Assembly: GCA_012960035.1 (NCBI GenBank)
Contig: DUBZ01000072.1
Location: 1-64,000, forward strand
Reading direction: 5' to 3'
Length of the DNA stretch: 64,000 bases
Source: Myxococcales bacterium
Lineage (GTDB): Bacteria > Myxococcota_A > UBA9160 > UBA4427
The notes beneath the pieces were generated by a model. It was not told the origin of the DNA. It made no database searches and saw only the letters and a program-made list of their open reading frames with translations. Position numbers and translations under genes: made by a program. Shown one piece after another: positions 16,818 to 24,329 of this stretch. Numbering within the stretch: position 1 is the first letter of the stretch; every line of letters begins with the position of its first letter.

Positions 16818-18209
16818 CTAGATCGTGATGTGTTTCCAACGACCGCTGCGAAAGCGTGCGAGCAAGAGCCATGTCAACGCCGCGATGTAGATCACACCAC
16901 CGCCCCATGCCCACGTGAGCCCACCTTCGAGTACCACGCCCAAAAAGTACGCGGCGGGTAGGAAGAGAAACCACGAAAGCAGGAAGCGCGCAATCATGGG
17001 CCAGCGCGTGTCGCCCGCGCCGCGCAAACCACCGTCGGCGATGATCGCGAGGGCGTCAAAGATCTGAAACACGGCGCCCACCAGCATGAGCGGCCGGCCT
17101 AAAGCGAGCACACGAGGATCGTCACTGTAGAGCCCAAGCAAGGGCTCTGGGATCAGCACGAGCATCGCGCCAACAACGCCAGCAATGATCAAGCAAAGAC
17201 GAATGCCTGAATAAAAACTTCGCTCTGCGGCGTCAAAGTCACGCGCACCGATGTATTGGCCGACTAGTGTTGTAACCGCGATTCCGAGCCCCTGTGCCTG
17301 CATGAATGAGATCGAAAGCAACGAAATGAAGGCTTGGCTCGCCGCCATCGGTGCGTCGCCCATGCGGGCAACCAGGGTGAGAAAAATCGCGAACGATGCC
17401 ATCTCGAGCCACCACTGAGCGCCGACCGGTAATCCGGTGCGAAGCAAGCGACGAATCTGTTCGCGATTCGGCCCGATGAACTGAGTCCCAAAGGCGCGCA
17501 TGAGTGCTTTGCTTCGAAAGAAGAAAAACAACACAAAGAAGTTTGCCCATTCTGCGATCGAAGTTGCGATGCCGGCACCCGCGACGCCAAGTTCGGGGAG
17601 CCCCAACTTGCCGAAGATGAGCCCGTAGTCGAGCACCACGTTCACCAAGTTGGCGAAGACGGTCGCGTAAAGCGGCGTTCGGGTGTCGCCGAAGCCGCGA
17701 AAGAACGAGCTCAAGGTGACGGCCGCAACCAACCCGGGCACGCCGTAGCCGCGCGTGGTGAGATAGTCGATCGCAAAGGGTGTGATCGAAGCGTCGGGTT
17801 CTAGCCAGGTGACGAACGCGCCGGAACCGGCGAAGAGACCAACCCCAAGCAAAAGCGATACCGGCACAATGGCGTACAACCCTTGCCACGCCCATGCGCC
17901 ACACGCAGTATGGTTTCCCGAGCCAAAGTGTTGAGACACGAAGGTCTGCACGCACGTCGTGGTCCCGACGAACAAACAGACCAGCGTCCACAACCACACC
18001 CCGCCGAAGCCGACGCTTGCGAGTTGCGGTGAACCAAGCTGGCCAACCATCACGCTGTCGACGATCTGCATCCCGGTGATGGAGATGTGGGTCAACACGA
18101 CGGGGATCGCGAGGATGAGGACTTCCCGCACACCACCCCGTTCAACAGATGAAGTGCGCGGGCGGTCGTCGCGTATGGGCTTTTGCTCGGGGTCGCTCGA
18201 ATGGATCAT
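16818..18209 (-). CDS. MATE family multidrug/toxin exporter
   Basis: 463 residues with about 12 hydrophobic segments. It opens with a polar N-terminus and then LILAIPVVLTHISITGMQIVDSVMVGQLGS, the typical first helix region of MATE proteins (positions 28-57). FFRGFGDTRTPLYATVFANLVNVVLDYGLIFG is a family hallmark, with the second-half equivalent GLRGAGDTRWPMIARFLLSW. MATE proteins export cationic drugs or metabolites using Na+ or H+ gradients. Substrate and coupling ion are not predictable here. GGAG lies before the ATG. It is a single-gene unit. Confidence 0.9.
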   Translation of the reverse strand: MIHSSDPEQKPIRDDRPRTSSVERGGVREVLILAIPVVLTHISITGMQIVDSVMVGQLGSPQLASVGFGGVWLWTLVCLFVGTTTCVQTFVSQHFGSGNHTACGAWAWQGLYAIVPVSLLLGVGLFAGSGAFVTWLEPDASITPFAIDYLTTRGYGVPGLVAAVTLSSFFRGFGDTRTPLYATVFANLVNVVLDYGLIFGKLGLPELGVAGAGIATSIAEWANFFVLFFFFRSKALMRAFGTQFIGPNREQIRRLLRTGLPVGAQWWLEMASFAIFLTLVARMGDAPMAASQAFISLLSISFMQAQGLGIAVTTLVGQYIGARDFDAAERSFYSGIRLCLIIAGVVGAMLVLIPEPLLGLYSDDPRVLALGRPLMLVGAVFQIFDALAIIADGGLRGAGDTRWPMIARFLLSWFLFLPAAYFLGVVLEGGLTWAWGGGVIYIAALTWLLLARFRSGRWKHITI

Positions 18210-18621
18210 GCCGGTGGCTCCAGATGTGACAACGCGTGCTTTGTCGAAGTCGCAATTGCGCGCGATTCAGACTGATCCGAAGTCCTGGGACCTGGGACTT
18301 GATCGGCGAGCCTGCTGGAGTGGAACTAGCGGGCTAGGCGAAGGTGATAAGCGAGAGGTGCCGCGGGTGAACTAGGGTGCCGGGCGCGAGTTAAGAGGTG
18401 CGCATTAAGCGTCGATTGGGATTTCGACGGAACTCTACTTGGATGCTTATCATTTGAATCCTCCGCTGGAGGCGGACCTTTAACACGGGAGCGCCGTGGG
18501 GGCAATCGTCTGGGCGGGTTTCGACCGAAGATGGTCTATGCTGACGGGGTTCTCGCTACTTCCACGCCCTCCCGCCGCCGCTGCGTACCGCCGATCGTCC
18601 GGGCAACAACGGGTCTCGAAC
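18210..18621. other. Intergenic region between divergent MATE and TPR lipoprotein genes
   Basis: About 410 bases that should hold two divergent promoters. The only structure I see is a small hairpin, CCTCC-GCT-GGAGG, at 18460-18472. The open frame from 18496 into the lipoprotein gene is not needed, because the signal peptide begins at 18622. Confidence 0.4.
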
Positions 18622-18996
18622 ATGAAACAAAAGCCGGTCGCCATCGCAGGGTTCGTTTTGCTCGCTGCCCTCTCAGGGTGGCTTGGCTGTGCGAGCATGC
18701 GCGCAGCGCAGCTGTATCAATCGGGAACCCAAGCGTTGAACGCCGGTGATGGCGAGCGGGCGGTCGCGCAGCTCCGCGAAGCGAGTCGTCTCCAGCCTGC
18801 AGCGAGCGAGATTCAAAACCATCTCGGCTTGGCCTACGTCGTCGCCGGACAGTCCACCAAAGCCTTGGCAGCATTTGAGCAGGCGGTTCTGCTCGACTGC
18901 GAAAATACTGCAGCGACCCAGAACTTGGCGGCCGCGCGGGCGGCGGCCGAAGACCAGCGACAAGCCGATGCAACCCAGTTCTTGGGAGGTTCGTGA
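18622..18996 (+). CDS. TPR-containing lipoprotein
   Basis: About 124 residues from the ATG at 18622. A short signal peptide (MKQKPVAIAGFVLLAALSGWLGC) ends in a cysteine that fits a lipobox, so the protein is probably lipid-anchored. Two tetratricopeptide units follow: ALNAGDGERAVAQLREASRLQP and NHLGLAYVVAGQSTKALAAFEQAV. TPR units mediate protein contacts. The next gene starts 2 bases after the stop, with GGAGG inside this gene's end, so the two are co-translated. Partner and process are unknown; PilF-like assembly lipoproteins have a similar make-up but are longer. Confidence 0.75.
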   Translation: MKQKPVAIAGFVLLAALSGWLGCASMRAAQLYQSGTQALNAGDGERAVAQLREASRLQPAASEIQNHLGLAYVVAGQSTKALAAFEQAVLLDCENTAATQNLAAARAAAEDQRQADATQFLGGS

Positions 18997-18997
18997 C

Positions 18998-19414
18998 ATG
19001 AACGACGACCAAAAGCCCAGTTGGAAGGAACGCGAAGCGGCGCGCGCCAACCAGGCGACGAAGTCCTACGTGAAAGAACTCGACAGTCTCTTCACGGCCA
19101 GCGGCCGCAGCGAAGAAGCCGAAGCGCTCGTGAAACGCCTCCGCGATTCCCACGGCACGCCAGAGCTCGCCGAGGTGTGTCGGACTTTTCGCGAAGAACT
19201 TGGGATGCCCCGAGAAATCGCGTTGCTCTCAATCTTTCTCGACTCGCAGGAGGCGCCACTCGTCGTCGAAGCGCTCGAAACGATGCTGCTATTGGCTGGT
19301 GAAGACGACGCAGAATTCAGCAAGGGCGTGCAGAGCCAGGTTCGTGTGCTTTCCCAGGACTTTAACAACGATATCGCCGAAGTCGCCGAAGACATTCTCG
19401 CAAAGCTCGCCTAG
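18998..19414 (+). CDS. Conserved-looking cytoplasmic protein of unknown function
   Basis: 138 residues, ATG at 18998 preceded by GGAGG within the end of the TPR lipoprotein gene. The sequence is highly charged and helical: WKEREAARANQATKSYVKEL at the start, then ELAEVCRTFREELGMPREI, and a C-terminal half resembling HEAT-like pairs of helices (SIFLDSQEAPLVVEALETMLLL...). No signal peptide. I recognise no named family. Given its tight coupling, it probably acts with the lipoprotein. The Fur gene begins 45 bases downstream, so all three may be one transcript. Confidence 0.7.
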   Translation: MNDDQKPSWKEREAARANQATKSYVKELDSLFTASGRSEEAEALVKRLRDSHGTPELAEVCRTFREELGMPREIALLSIFLDSQEAPLVVEALETMLLLAGEDDAEFSKGVQSQVRVLSQDFNNDIAEVAEDILAKLA

Positions 19415-19459
19415 CCCGCCCCCAGACCGCTCCAGGAATCGAAGGTAATCCGCCCTCCC

Positions 19460-19894
19460 ATGAAATATGAAACCGAACTCACGGCTCTGGCAGATTATCT
19501 CGACGGGATGGGGCTCAAGCACACGAAGCAACGCGACGCGATCCTCATTACGTTCCTCGAAAGCGAGGAACACGTGAGCGCCGAGCAGCTCTACCAGGAA
19601 GTCCGGAAAGAGTCCCCCAATGTTGGGTACACGACGGTCTACCGGACGTTGAAGTTGCTCGTGGACGCAGGTTTCGCTCAGGAAAGGCGCTTTGACGACG
19701 GGCTGACTCGATACGAAATCGAGCACGCGCATCACGATCATCTCGTATGTCTGAAATGCGGCAAGATCATCGAGTTCAAATCAGAACTCATCGAAGACAC
19801 TCAAGAGAAGATTGCCGTCGAGTATGGCTTCAAAGTTTTGCGCCATCGCCACGAGCTTTACGGTCACTGCTCGAATTGCGACAACCCTTCGTAG
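19460..19894 (+). CDS. fur: Fur family transcriptional regulator
   Basis: 144 residues, the normal Fur length. The winged-helix part includes LKHTKQRDAILITFLES and the recognition helix in VGYTTVYRTLKLLVDAG. The metal-binding part has HHDHLVCLKCGKIIEF (His cluster plus CxxC) and a second cysteine pair, HCSNC, close to the C-terminus, typical of the structural zinc site. Fur represses iron-uptake genes when loaded with Fe(II); PerR or Zur specificity cannot be fully excluded by eye. It follows the TPR lipoprotein and helical protein genes on the same strand. Confidence 0.85.
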   Translation: MKYETELTALADYLDGMGLKHTKQRDAILITFLESEEHVSAEQLYQEVRKESPNVGYTTVYRTLKLLVDAGFAQERRFDDGLTRYEIEHAHHDHLVCLKCGKIIEFKSELIEDTQEKIAVEYGFKVLRHRHELYGHCSNCDNPS

Positions 19895-20100
19895 CCAAAT
19901 GGTCCAAGGCGCCGATCGCTGCTCACCGGATCGTTTACACCGGGTGCAATGATGAGAATGCAAGCGACGCCGCGTATGGATGGTGACTTTCCTATTGATG
20001 ATGGGTAGGCGGTCGATCTTTTCGTGGGCGATCGAAGTATTTCCCAAAAGGGAACCGGGAAGCTGTTAAGTCGCGTTGCGGAAAACCCGATCCCCCCCCC

Positions 20101-20256
20101 ATGGCTACCCAAGTATCCTGCCCCACCTGCGATAGCGAATTGCTGATTGAGGGTGACGAACGGGTTGGTGAGGAAGTCTTTTGCGGGTACTGCGGCGGGG
20201 TCTACAAGGTCATCGCCAAGGACGTCGAGACGCTCGAAGTCGAAGAGGACTTTTGA
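20101..20256 (+). CDS. LysW-like small zinc-ribbon carrier protein
   Basis: 51 residues. Two CxxC pairs (SCPTC and FCGYC) frame an acidic segment, and the C-terminus is ETLEVEEDF. This is the layout of LysW, the amino-group carrier protein of archaeal and Thermus lysine/arginine synthesis, whose C-terminal EDWGE carries the substrate on its last Glu. Here the tail stops at EEDF, so the usual terminal Glu is missing. No LysX, LysZ, LysY or LysJ gene is adjacent. The ATG follows a run of nine C with no ribosome-binding sequence. A carrier role is therefore uncertain; it may be a plain zinc ribbon. Convergent with rmlC. Confidence 0.65.
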   Translation: MATQVSCPTCDSELLIEGDERVGEEVFCGYCGGVYKVIAKDVETLEVEEDF

Positions 20257-20283
20257 GAACGTGCTCCGCCTGCCGCCGCGCGT

Positions 20284-20841
20284 CTAGCCTTTGTACTCTG
20301 GAAGCAGCTGCGGGTCGATTTCACTCAGTGGCAGGGCTGCAACGTCTTTAGCGGACAGTTGTGGGTCTGCGACCGGCCATGAGATGCCGAGCTCCGGGTC
20401 GTCCCACACCACCGAAAGCTCACCGCCCGAATCGTAAAAGTCACTGCATTTGTACTCGATCTCGGCCATCTCGCTTGTCACCACGAAGCCGTGTACGAAG
20501 CCCTTGGGTACGAAGAGCTGGCGGAAGTTCTCCGCCGAAAGCGTCGCGCCGAAGGCTTTGCCGTAGTGTGGCGAGCCGCGGCGAACGTCCACAGCCACAT
20601 CGTAGATTTCGCCCGACAACACCCGTACCAACTTGTCCTGCGGGCGGTTGGTTTGCATGTGGAGACCGCGCAGCGTCCCGTAGCTACTGCGCGACTGGTT
20701 GTCTTGCACGAAGTCCGCGTCGATTCCGCCCTCGCGGTAGCGTTCTGCGTGATAGGTCTCGAGGAAGTAGCCGCGGTCGTCGCGATGAACGGTCGGATCC
20801 ACCAGGATCACACCGGGTAGGTCGGTTGCGTGAAAGTCCAT
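20284..20841 (-). CDS. rmlC: dTDP-4-dehydrorhamnose 3,5-epimerase
   Basis: 185 residues, the usual RmlC length. It begins with FHATDLPGVILVDPTVHRDDRG, has the catalytic His in LRGLHMQ, the substrate region QDKLVRVLSGEIYDVAVDVRRGSP, and the cupin end FVPKGFVHGF. It epimerises C3 and C5 of dTDP-4-keto-6-deoxyglucose on the way to dTDP-L-rhamnose for surface polysaccharide. It starts 4 bases after the stop of rmlA on the same strand. RmlB and RmlD are not in the window. Confidence 0.93.
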   Translation of the reverse strand: MDFHATDLPGVILVDPTVHRDDRGYFLETYHAERYREGGIDADFVQDNQSRSSYGTLRGLHMQTNRPQDKLVRVLSGEIYDVAVDVRRGSPHYGKAFGATLSAENFRQLFVPKGFVHGFVVTSEMAEIEYKCSDFYDSGGELSVVWDDPELGISWPVADPQLSAKDVAALPLSEIDPQLLPEYKG

Positions 20842-20845
20842 GAGG

Positions 20846-21724
20846 CTACGCAGACTCCTTGGCGAGTCGCAGCAGATACTCGCCGTAGCTGTTCTTCTTG
20901 AGCGCTTCGCCCCGGGCGATCAGTTCGTCGCGCGTGATGTTCCCCTGGCGAAAGGCGATCTCTTCTATACAGGCGACCTTCAAGCCCTGTCGCTCCTGAA
21001 TGGTCTGGATGAAAGAGGACGCTTGCTGGAGCGATTCGTAGGTGCCGGTGTCGAGCCACGCGATGCCGCGCCCGAGAACTTCGACCTGGAGTTCTTTGGT
21101 TTCGAGAAACTTCATGTTGAGGTCGGTGATTTCGAGCTCACCCCGCGGCGAGGGTTTGAGGTTCTTTGCGCGCTCGACCACAGAGTTGTCGTAAAAGTAC
21201 AAGCCGACGACGGCGTAGTTGGAGCGTGGGTCTTCCGGCTTCTCGACGATTTCGAGGGCAAGGCCATCGTCGTCGAATTCAACCACGCCATAGCGTTCGG
21301 GATCGCTCACCCAATAGCCAAAGACAGTGGCGCCATCGTCTCGCTTGGCGGCACGAAGCAGGGCTTCGACGAGACCGTGGCCGTAAAAAATGTTGTCACC
21401 GAGGGCGAGCGCCACGGAGTCGTTCCCGATGAACTCTTCCCCAATGATGAACGCTTGGGCGAGCCCGTCCGGCGATTCCTGCACCGCGTAGGTGATCTCG
21501 AGCCCCGCCTGGCTGCCGTCCCCGAGCAGGCGCTGAAACCCTGCTTGGTCGTGCGGCGTTGTGATGATGAGGATCTCGCGAATCCCGGCCAGCATCAGCG
21601 TGGACAGGGGGTAATAGATCATGGGCTTGTCGTAGACGGGGAGCAGCTGCTTGCTCACACCGATGGTGATCGGATGCAGCCGCGAGCCTGAACCGCCGGC
21701 GAGGATGATGCCCTTCGTGGACAT
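20846..21724 (-). CDS. rmlA: Glucose-1-phosphate thymidylyltransferase
   Basis: 292 residues from the ATG at 21724, with GGGAAG upstream. The nucleotide-binding start [17 protein letters not shown], the [23 protein letters not shown] segment and [10 protein letters not shown] are classic RmlA. The enzyme makes dTDP-glucose from dTTP and glucose-1-phosphate, the first step of rhamnose synthesis. It forms a two-gene unit with rmlC. Together with the two membrane glycosyltransferases at 33.8-36.8 kb it indicates surface glycan production, although they are not linked in one operon. Confidence 0.93.
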   Translation of the reverse strand: MSTKGIILAGGSGSRLHPITIGVSKQLLPVYDKPMIYYPLSTLMLAGIREILIITTPHDQAGFQRLLGDGSQAGLEITYAVQESPDGLAQAFIIGEEFIGNDSVALALGDNIFYGHGLVEALLRAAKRDDGATVFGYWVSDPERYGVVEFDDDGLALEIVEKPEDPRSNYAVVGLYFYDNSVVERAKNLKPSPRGELEITDLNMKFLETKELQVEVLGRGIAWLDTGTYESLQQASSFIQTIQERQGLKVACIEEIAFRQGNITRDELIARGEALKKNSYGEYLLRLAKESA

Positions 21725-21884
21725 GGTTGAGCTTCCCTTCTCATTTGCAATGTGTGGCGTCTGCAATGTGGAGCGTATTGCGGCGCAGTGCGGCGTAGTC
21801 GGCGGGTCGGACGCAAGGAAGCCCGAGTCGCGGCCGCAAGGCTAGCTCGAATTTTTTGGAAGTGGAGACGCCTCGTACCGGCGT

Positions 21885-22115
21885 TTAGGAGATCATCTCT
21901 GAAGCCGGTGTGCCACGAAAATTCCCTCGCAGCTGTACACGGCCGAGTGCGAGCATGGCGACCACGGTGTCGACCACTACGTCCTCGTCGTTGCTGATGG
22001 CGCTGATGGCAGAGACGAGTTCGAGCAGGGTCACGTTTTTTGGAAGTTCATCGAACAGGTTCAGACTCAAGGCCTGGCATCCTTCGTAAATTTCCGCGCA
22101 ACGCGCTTTGGCCAT
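21885..22115 (-). CDS. Small acidic protein of unknown function
   Basis: 76 residues with a good GGAGGT ribosome site before the ATG. Residues 28-55 are hydrophobic/acidic and helical (TLLELVSAISAISNDEDVVVDTVVAMLA), and the tail is RVQLRGNFRGTP. This recalls small bacterial proteins with a winged-helix-like or dimerising fold, but I cannot name a family. Its position, 160 bases upstream of rmlA on the same strand, allows co-transcription but does not prove it. Confidence 0.55.
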   Translation of the reverse strand: MAKARCAEIYEGCQALSLNLFDELPKNVTLLELVSAISAISNDEDVVVDTVVAMLALGRVQLRGNFRGTPASEMIS

Positions 22116-22337
22116 GATCGATGCACCTCCGTTTGAAAAGGGGGTTGCATTTTTGATGCCAGCGCGAGGGGGAGTCGAAACAAAAGACGACCGCGTTTGG
22201 TTTCAGGTACTTAGCCCAGTTGCTCCAGCGCGATGGGGTGTCACGATACGCCGAAGTGTCAAATTAGGGACGCTCGAGTGACGATTCTCGGCCATGCGGA
22301 CCCGATCGAATCATTTTGTTGCGCCTTTTTGTGAGTT

Positions 22338-22383
22338 GTTCTGTGTGGTCGTTCTGTGTGGATGTTCTGTGTGGATGTCCTGT
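22338..22383. repeat. 13-bp tandem repeat, about 3.5 units
   Basis: GTTCTGTGTGGTC, GTTCTGTGTGGAT, GTTCTGTGTGGAT and a partial GTCCTGT follow each other without spacers. They lie 25-70 bases beyond the stop codon of comM, on its downstream side, in a non-coding stretch of about 290 bases. Units are too short and unspaced for CRISPR. Confidence 0.8.
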
Positions 22384-22407
22384 TTAGACAAAGTCACATC
22401 GCTGATG

Positions 22408-23952
22408 TCATATTGCAGGGGTGCGTGATTCGATCCGCGTCGCCAATGCTTCTGCGATACTCGCGGGTTCGACTTTCGGCATCTGGGCGAGGTCGGCGAT
22501 CGTGCGTGCCGAGCGCAGCACGTGACGGGCGGCGCGAGCCGACAACTTGAAGCGGTCTACCGCGCGGCCCAGTAAGGCGTTGGCTTCGGGGGTGGCGGCG
22601 ACCAGGACCTCGAGTTTCGCGTCGGGGATCTCAGCGTTGCACCGTACACCGCGGTCGTTCTGGCGTTTGCGGGCGTCGAGAACGCGCTCGCGCACTTCGG
22701 CACTCGTGGGTCCATTCGACGGCCCTTCGAGCTGGCTCCACGGTTGTGCGGGCACAGTGACATGCAGGTCGATTCGATCGAGCAGCGGCCCCGATACGCG
22801 TTGCTGATAGCGCGCGATGGCATTGTCATCGCAGCGACAGTCGCGAACACCGCTCTGGTACCAGCCGCATGGACACGGATTCGCGGCGGCGATTAATTGA
22901 AAGTGGGCTGGAAAAACACAAGAGAAGCCCGCCCGCGCGAGCCGCACCTTGCGGCCCTCCAGAACCTCGCGCAGAGATTCCAACGTGCGGCGGTCGAACT
23001 CTGGCAATTCGTCGAGAAACAACACGCCGCGGTGCGCGAGAGTGACTTCCCCCGGCATCGCGGGTGAACCGCCCCCCAGCATGCCCGCGGAACTCGCGGT
23101 GTGGTGCGGCGAACGAAACGGTCGCGTGCGAATGAGTGGCCGTTCGGCGTTGACTTGAAGTGTCGATCCTTGGATCTGCGTCACTTCGAGGGCTTCTTCG
23201 ATGTACATCGGAGGCAACAGCCCGGGCAAGCGTCGCGCGAGCATGGTCTTGCCAGAACCCGGTGGCCCACTGAGCAACAGCGCGTGCCCTCCCGCCGCGG
23301 CAACCTCAAGTGCACGCTTCGCGCCTTCTTGTCCCTTCACCTCGCTCAAACATAGTCTGCTTTTGTCTGCATGCATGTCTGCATGCATGTCTGCATGGAT
23401 GTCTGCATCGGCGAAGTCGGGTGGGACTCGGGGGGGCATCATTACCGCTTCGCGCAGATGGACAATCACTTGTTCGAGATCGTTTGCACCGAAGACCTCG
23501 ATGCCGGGTGCGACCGCGGATTCGTTGGCGTTTTCCTTGGCAACGAACGCTGCGGTGCAGCCTTTGTCTCGCGCGGCGATCACCTGGGCGAGTGCGCCAC
23601 GCACCGGTCGCAAGCGCCCGTCGAGGGCAAGCTCGGCAATGAAGACGCGACCTTCGATCGCTTCGGCTTCAATCGCGCCCGACGCTGCGAGGATGCCGAT
23701 TGCAATCGGGAGGTCTAGACCGGCGCCGCTCTTCTTCAGGTTTGCAGGAGCGAGGTTGATCGTGACTCGACGGTCCGGAAACTTTTCGCCGATCGAAGAA
23801 ATGGCGGCGCGCACTCGGGCTGCACTTTCTCGTACCGCGGCTTCCGGCAACCCGACAATGTCGACGCGAGGCAGCTGTGAACTGATGCGCACTTCGACTT
23901 CGACGCAGACGCCATCGATGCCGGTAAGCGCAGTACCGCAAACTCGTGACAC
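22408..23952 (-). CDS. comM: YifB/ComM family Mg-chelatase-like AAA+ ATPase
   Basis: About 514 residues from a GTG at 23952, the common family length. It starts RVCGTALTGIDGVCVEVEV, followed by the ChlI-like N-terminal domain (NLAPANLKKSGAGLDLPIAIGIL). The Walker A motif is LLSGPPGSGKTMLARRLPG, Walker B is GVLFLDELPEF, and the C-terminal domain contains CPCGW...CRC. ComM is known in naturally transformable bacteria as a hexameric helicase that extends heteroduplex branches during transformation. An unusual His-Asp-rich linker (ADIHADMHADMHADK) just before the AAA+ domain is encoded by tandem repeats. The frame is open further upstream to 24033, but that part contains strong inverted repeats. 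Confidence 0.9.
   Translation of the reverse strand: MSRVCGTALTGIDGVCVEVEVRISSQLPRVDIVGLPEAAVRESAARVRAAISSIGEKFPDRRVTINLAPANLKKSGAGLDLPIAIGILAASGAIEAEAIEGRVFIAELALDGRLRPVRGALAQVIAARDKGCTAAFVAKENANESAVAPGIEVFGANDLEQVIVHLREAVMMPPRVPPDFADADIHADMHADMHADKSRLCLSEVKGQEGAKRALEVAAAGGHALLLSGPPGSGKTMLARRLPGLLPPMYIEEALEVTQIQGSTLQVNAERPLIRTRPFRSPHHTASSAGMLGGGSPAMPGEVTLAHRGVLFLDELPEFDRRTLESLREVLEGRKVRLARAGFSCVFPAHFQLIAAANPCPCGWYQSGVRDCRCDDNAIARYQQRVSGPLLDRIDLHVTVPAQPWSQLEGPSNGPTSAEVRERVLDARKRQNDRGVRCNAEIPDAKLEVLVAATPEANALLGRAVDRFKLSARAARHVLRSARTIADLAQMPKVEPASIAEALATRIESRTPAI
23365..23409. repeat. 12-bp in-frame tandem repeat inside comM
   Basis: Three units of GTCTGCATGCAT/GGAT and a partial fourth, on the plus strand. 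On the coding strand each encodes His-Ala-Asp-Met. Because the unit is 12 bases, gain or loss keeps the frame and only changes the length of a His/Asp-rich linker between the N-terminal domain and the AAA+ domain. Confidence 0.85.
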
Positions 23953-23995
23953 GATGAGTACTTCCCGGGACCGGGAAATGGGGTTCAGAGGTGAA

Positions 23996-24059
23996 GGAGG
24001 CAGGGCACACAGGAGTGTCGCCCTGCCTCCCACTTCTGAAGAGTCCCGCGAGGACGGGA
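23996..24059 (-). promoter_or_regulatory. Strong inverted repeats upstream of comM
   Basis: An 11-bp perfect inverted repeat (GGAGGCAGGGC / GCCCTGCCTCC) with an inner ACAC/GTGT stem spans 23996-24030. A second hairpin, GTCCCG-CGAGGA-CGGGAC, follows at 24042-24059. Neither is followed by a T-run on either strand. They lie 45-107 bases upstream of the chosen comM start and would be part of its 5' leader. Regulatory role is inferred. Confidence 0.5.
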
Positions 24060-24329
24060 CGCCTATTAATGATGTGGTCGGAACTAGCCGAAAGTGTCAG
24101 ATATGAGTACCGAGAAGTTAGGAAAATTGTGAATCTTCAAAAATGGCACAAGAAGCCGACGTTCTTCACTGGTTCAAGCCCGCGGCCTTTCAGAAAATTG
24201 ATTCGTTCGGGCTGCGGCATCGACCGTTCGCGATCATTTGTGCTGAATGCGGCGCAACGACCCTCGACTCGAGTACCCGATGACCGGCAGTATGTGTGCA
24301 TCATGGCCGATGGCGTGAAAAAATAATTT

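Noticed and set aside
22338-22383. Possible CRISPR array
   Set aside because: Units of 13 bp are contiguous without spacers and no cas genes are present.
24143-24283. 46-codon frame with a CAEC pair resembling a zinc ribbon
   Set aside because: No ribosome site, only one cysteine pair and no recognisable relative; too weak to call.
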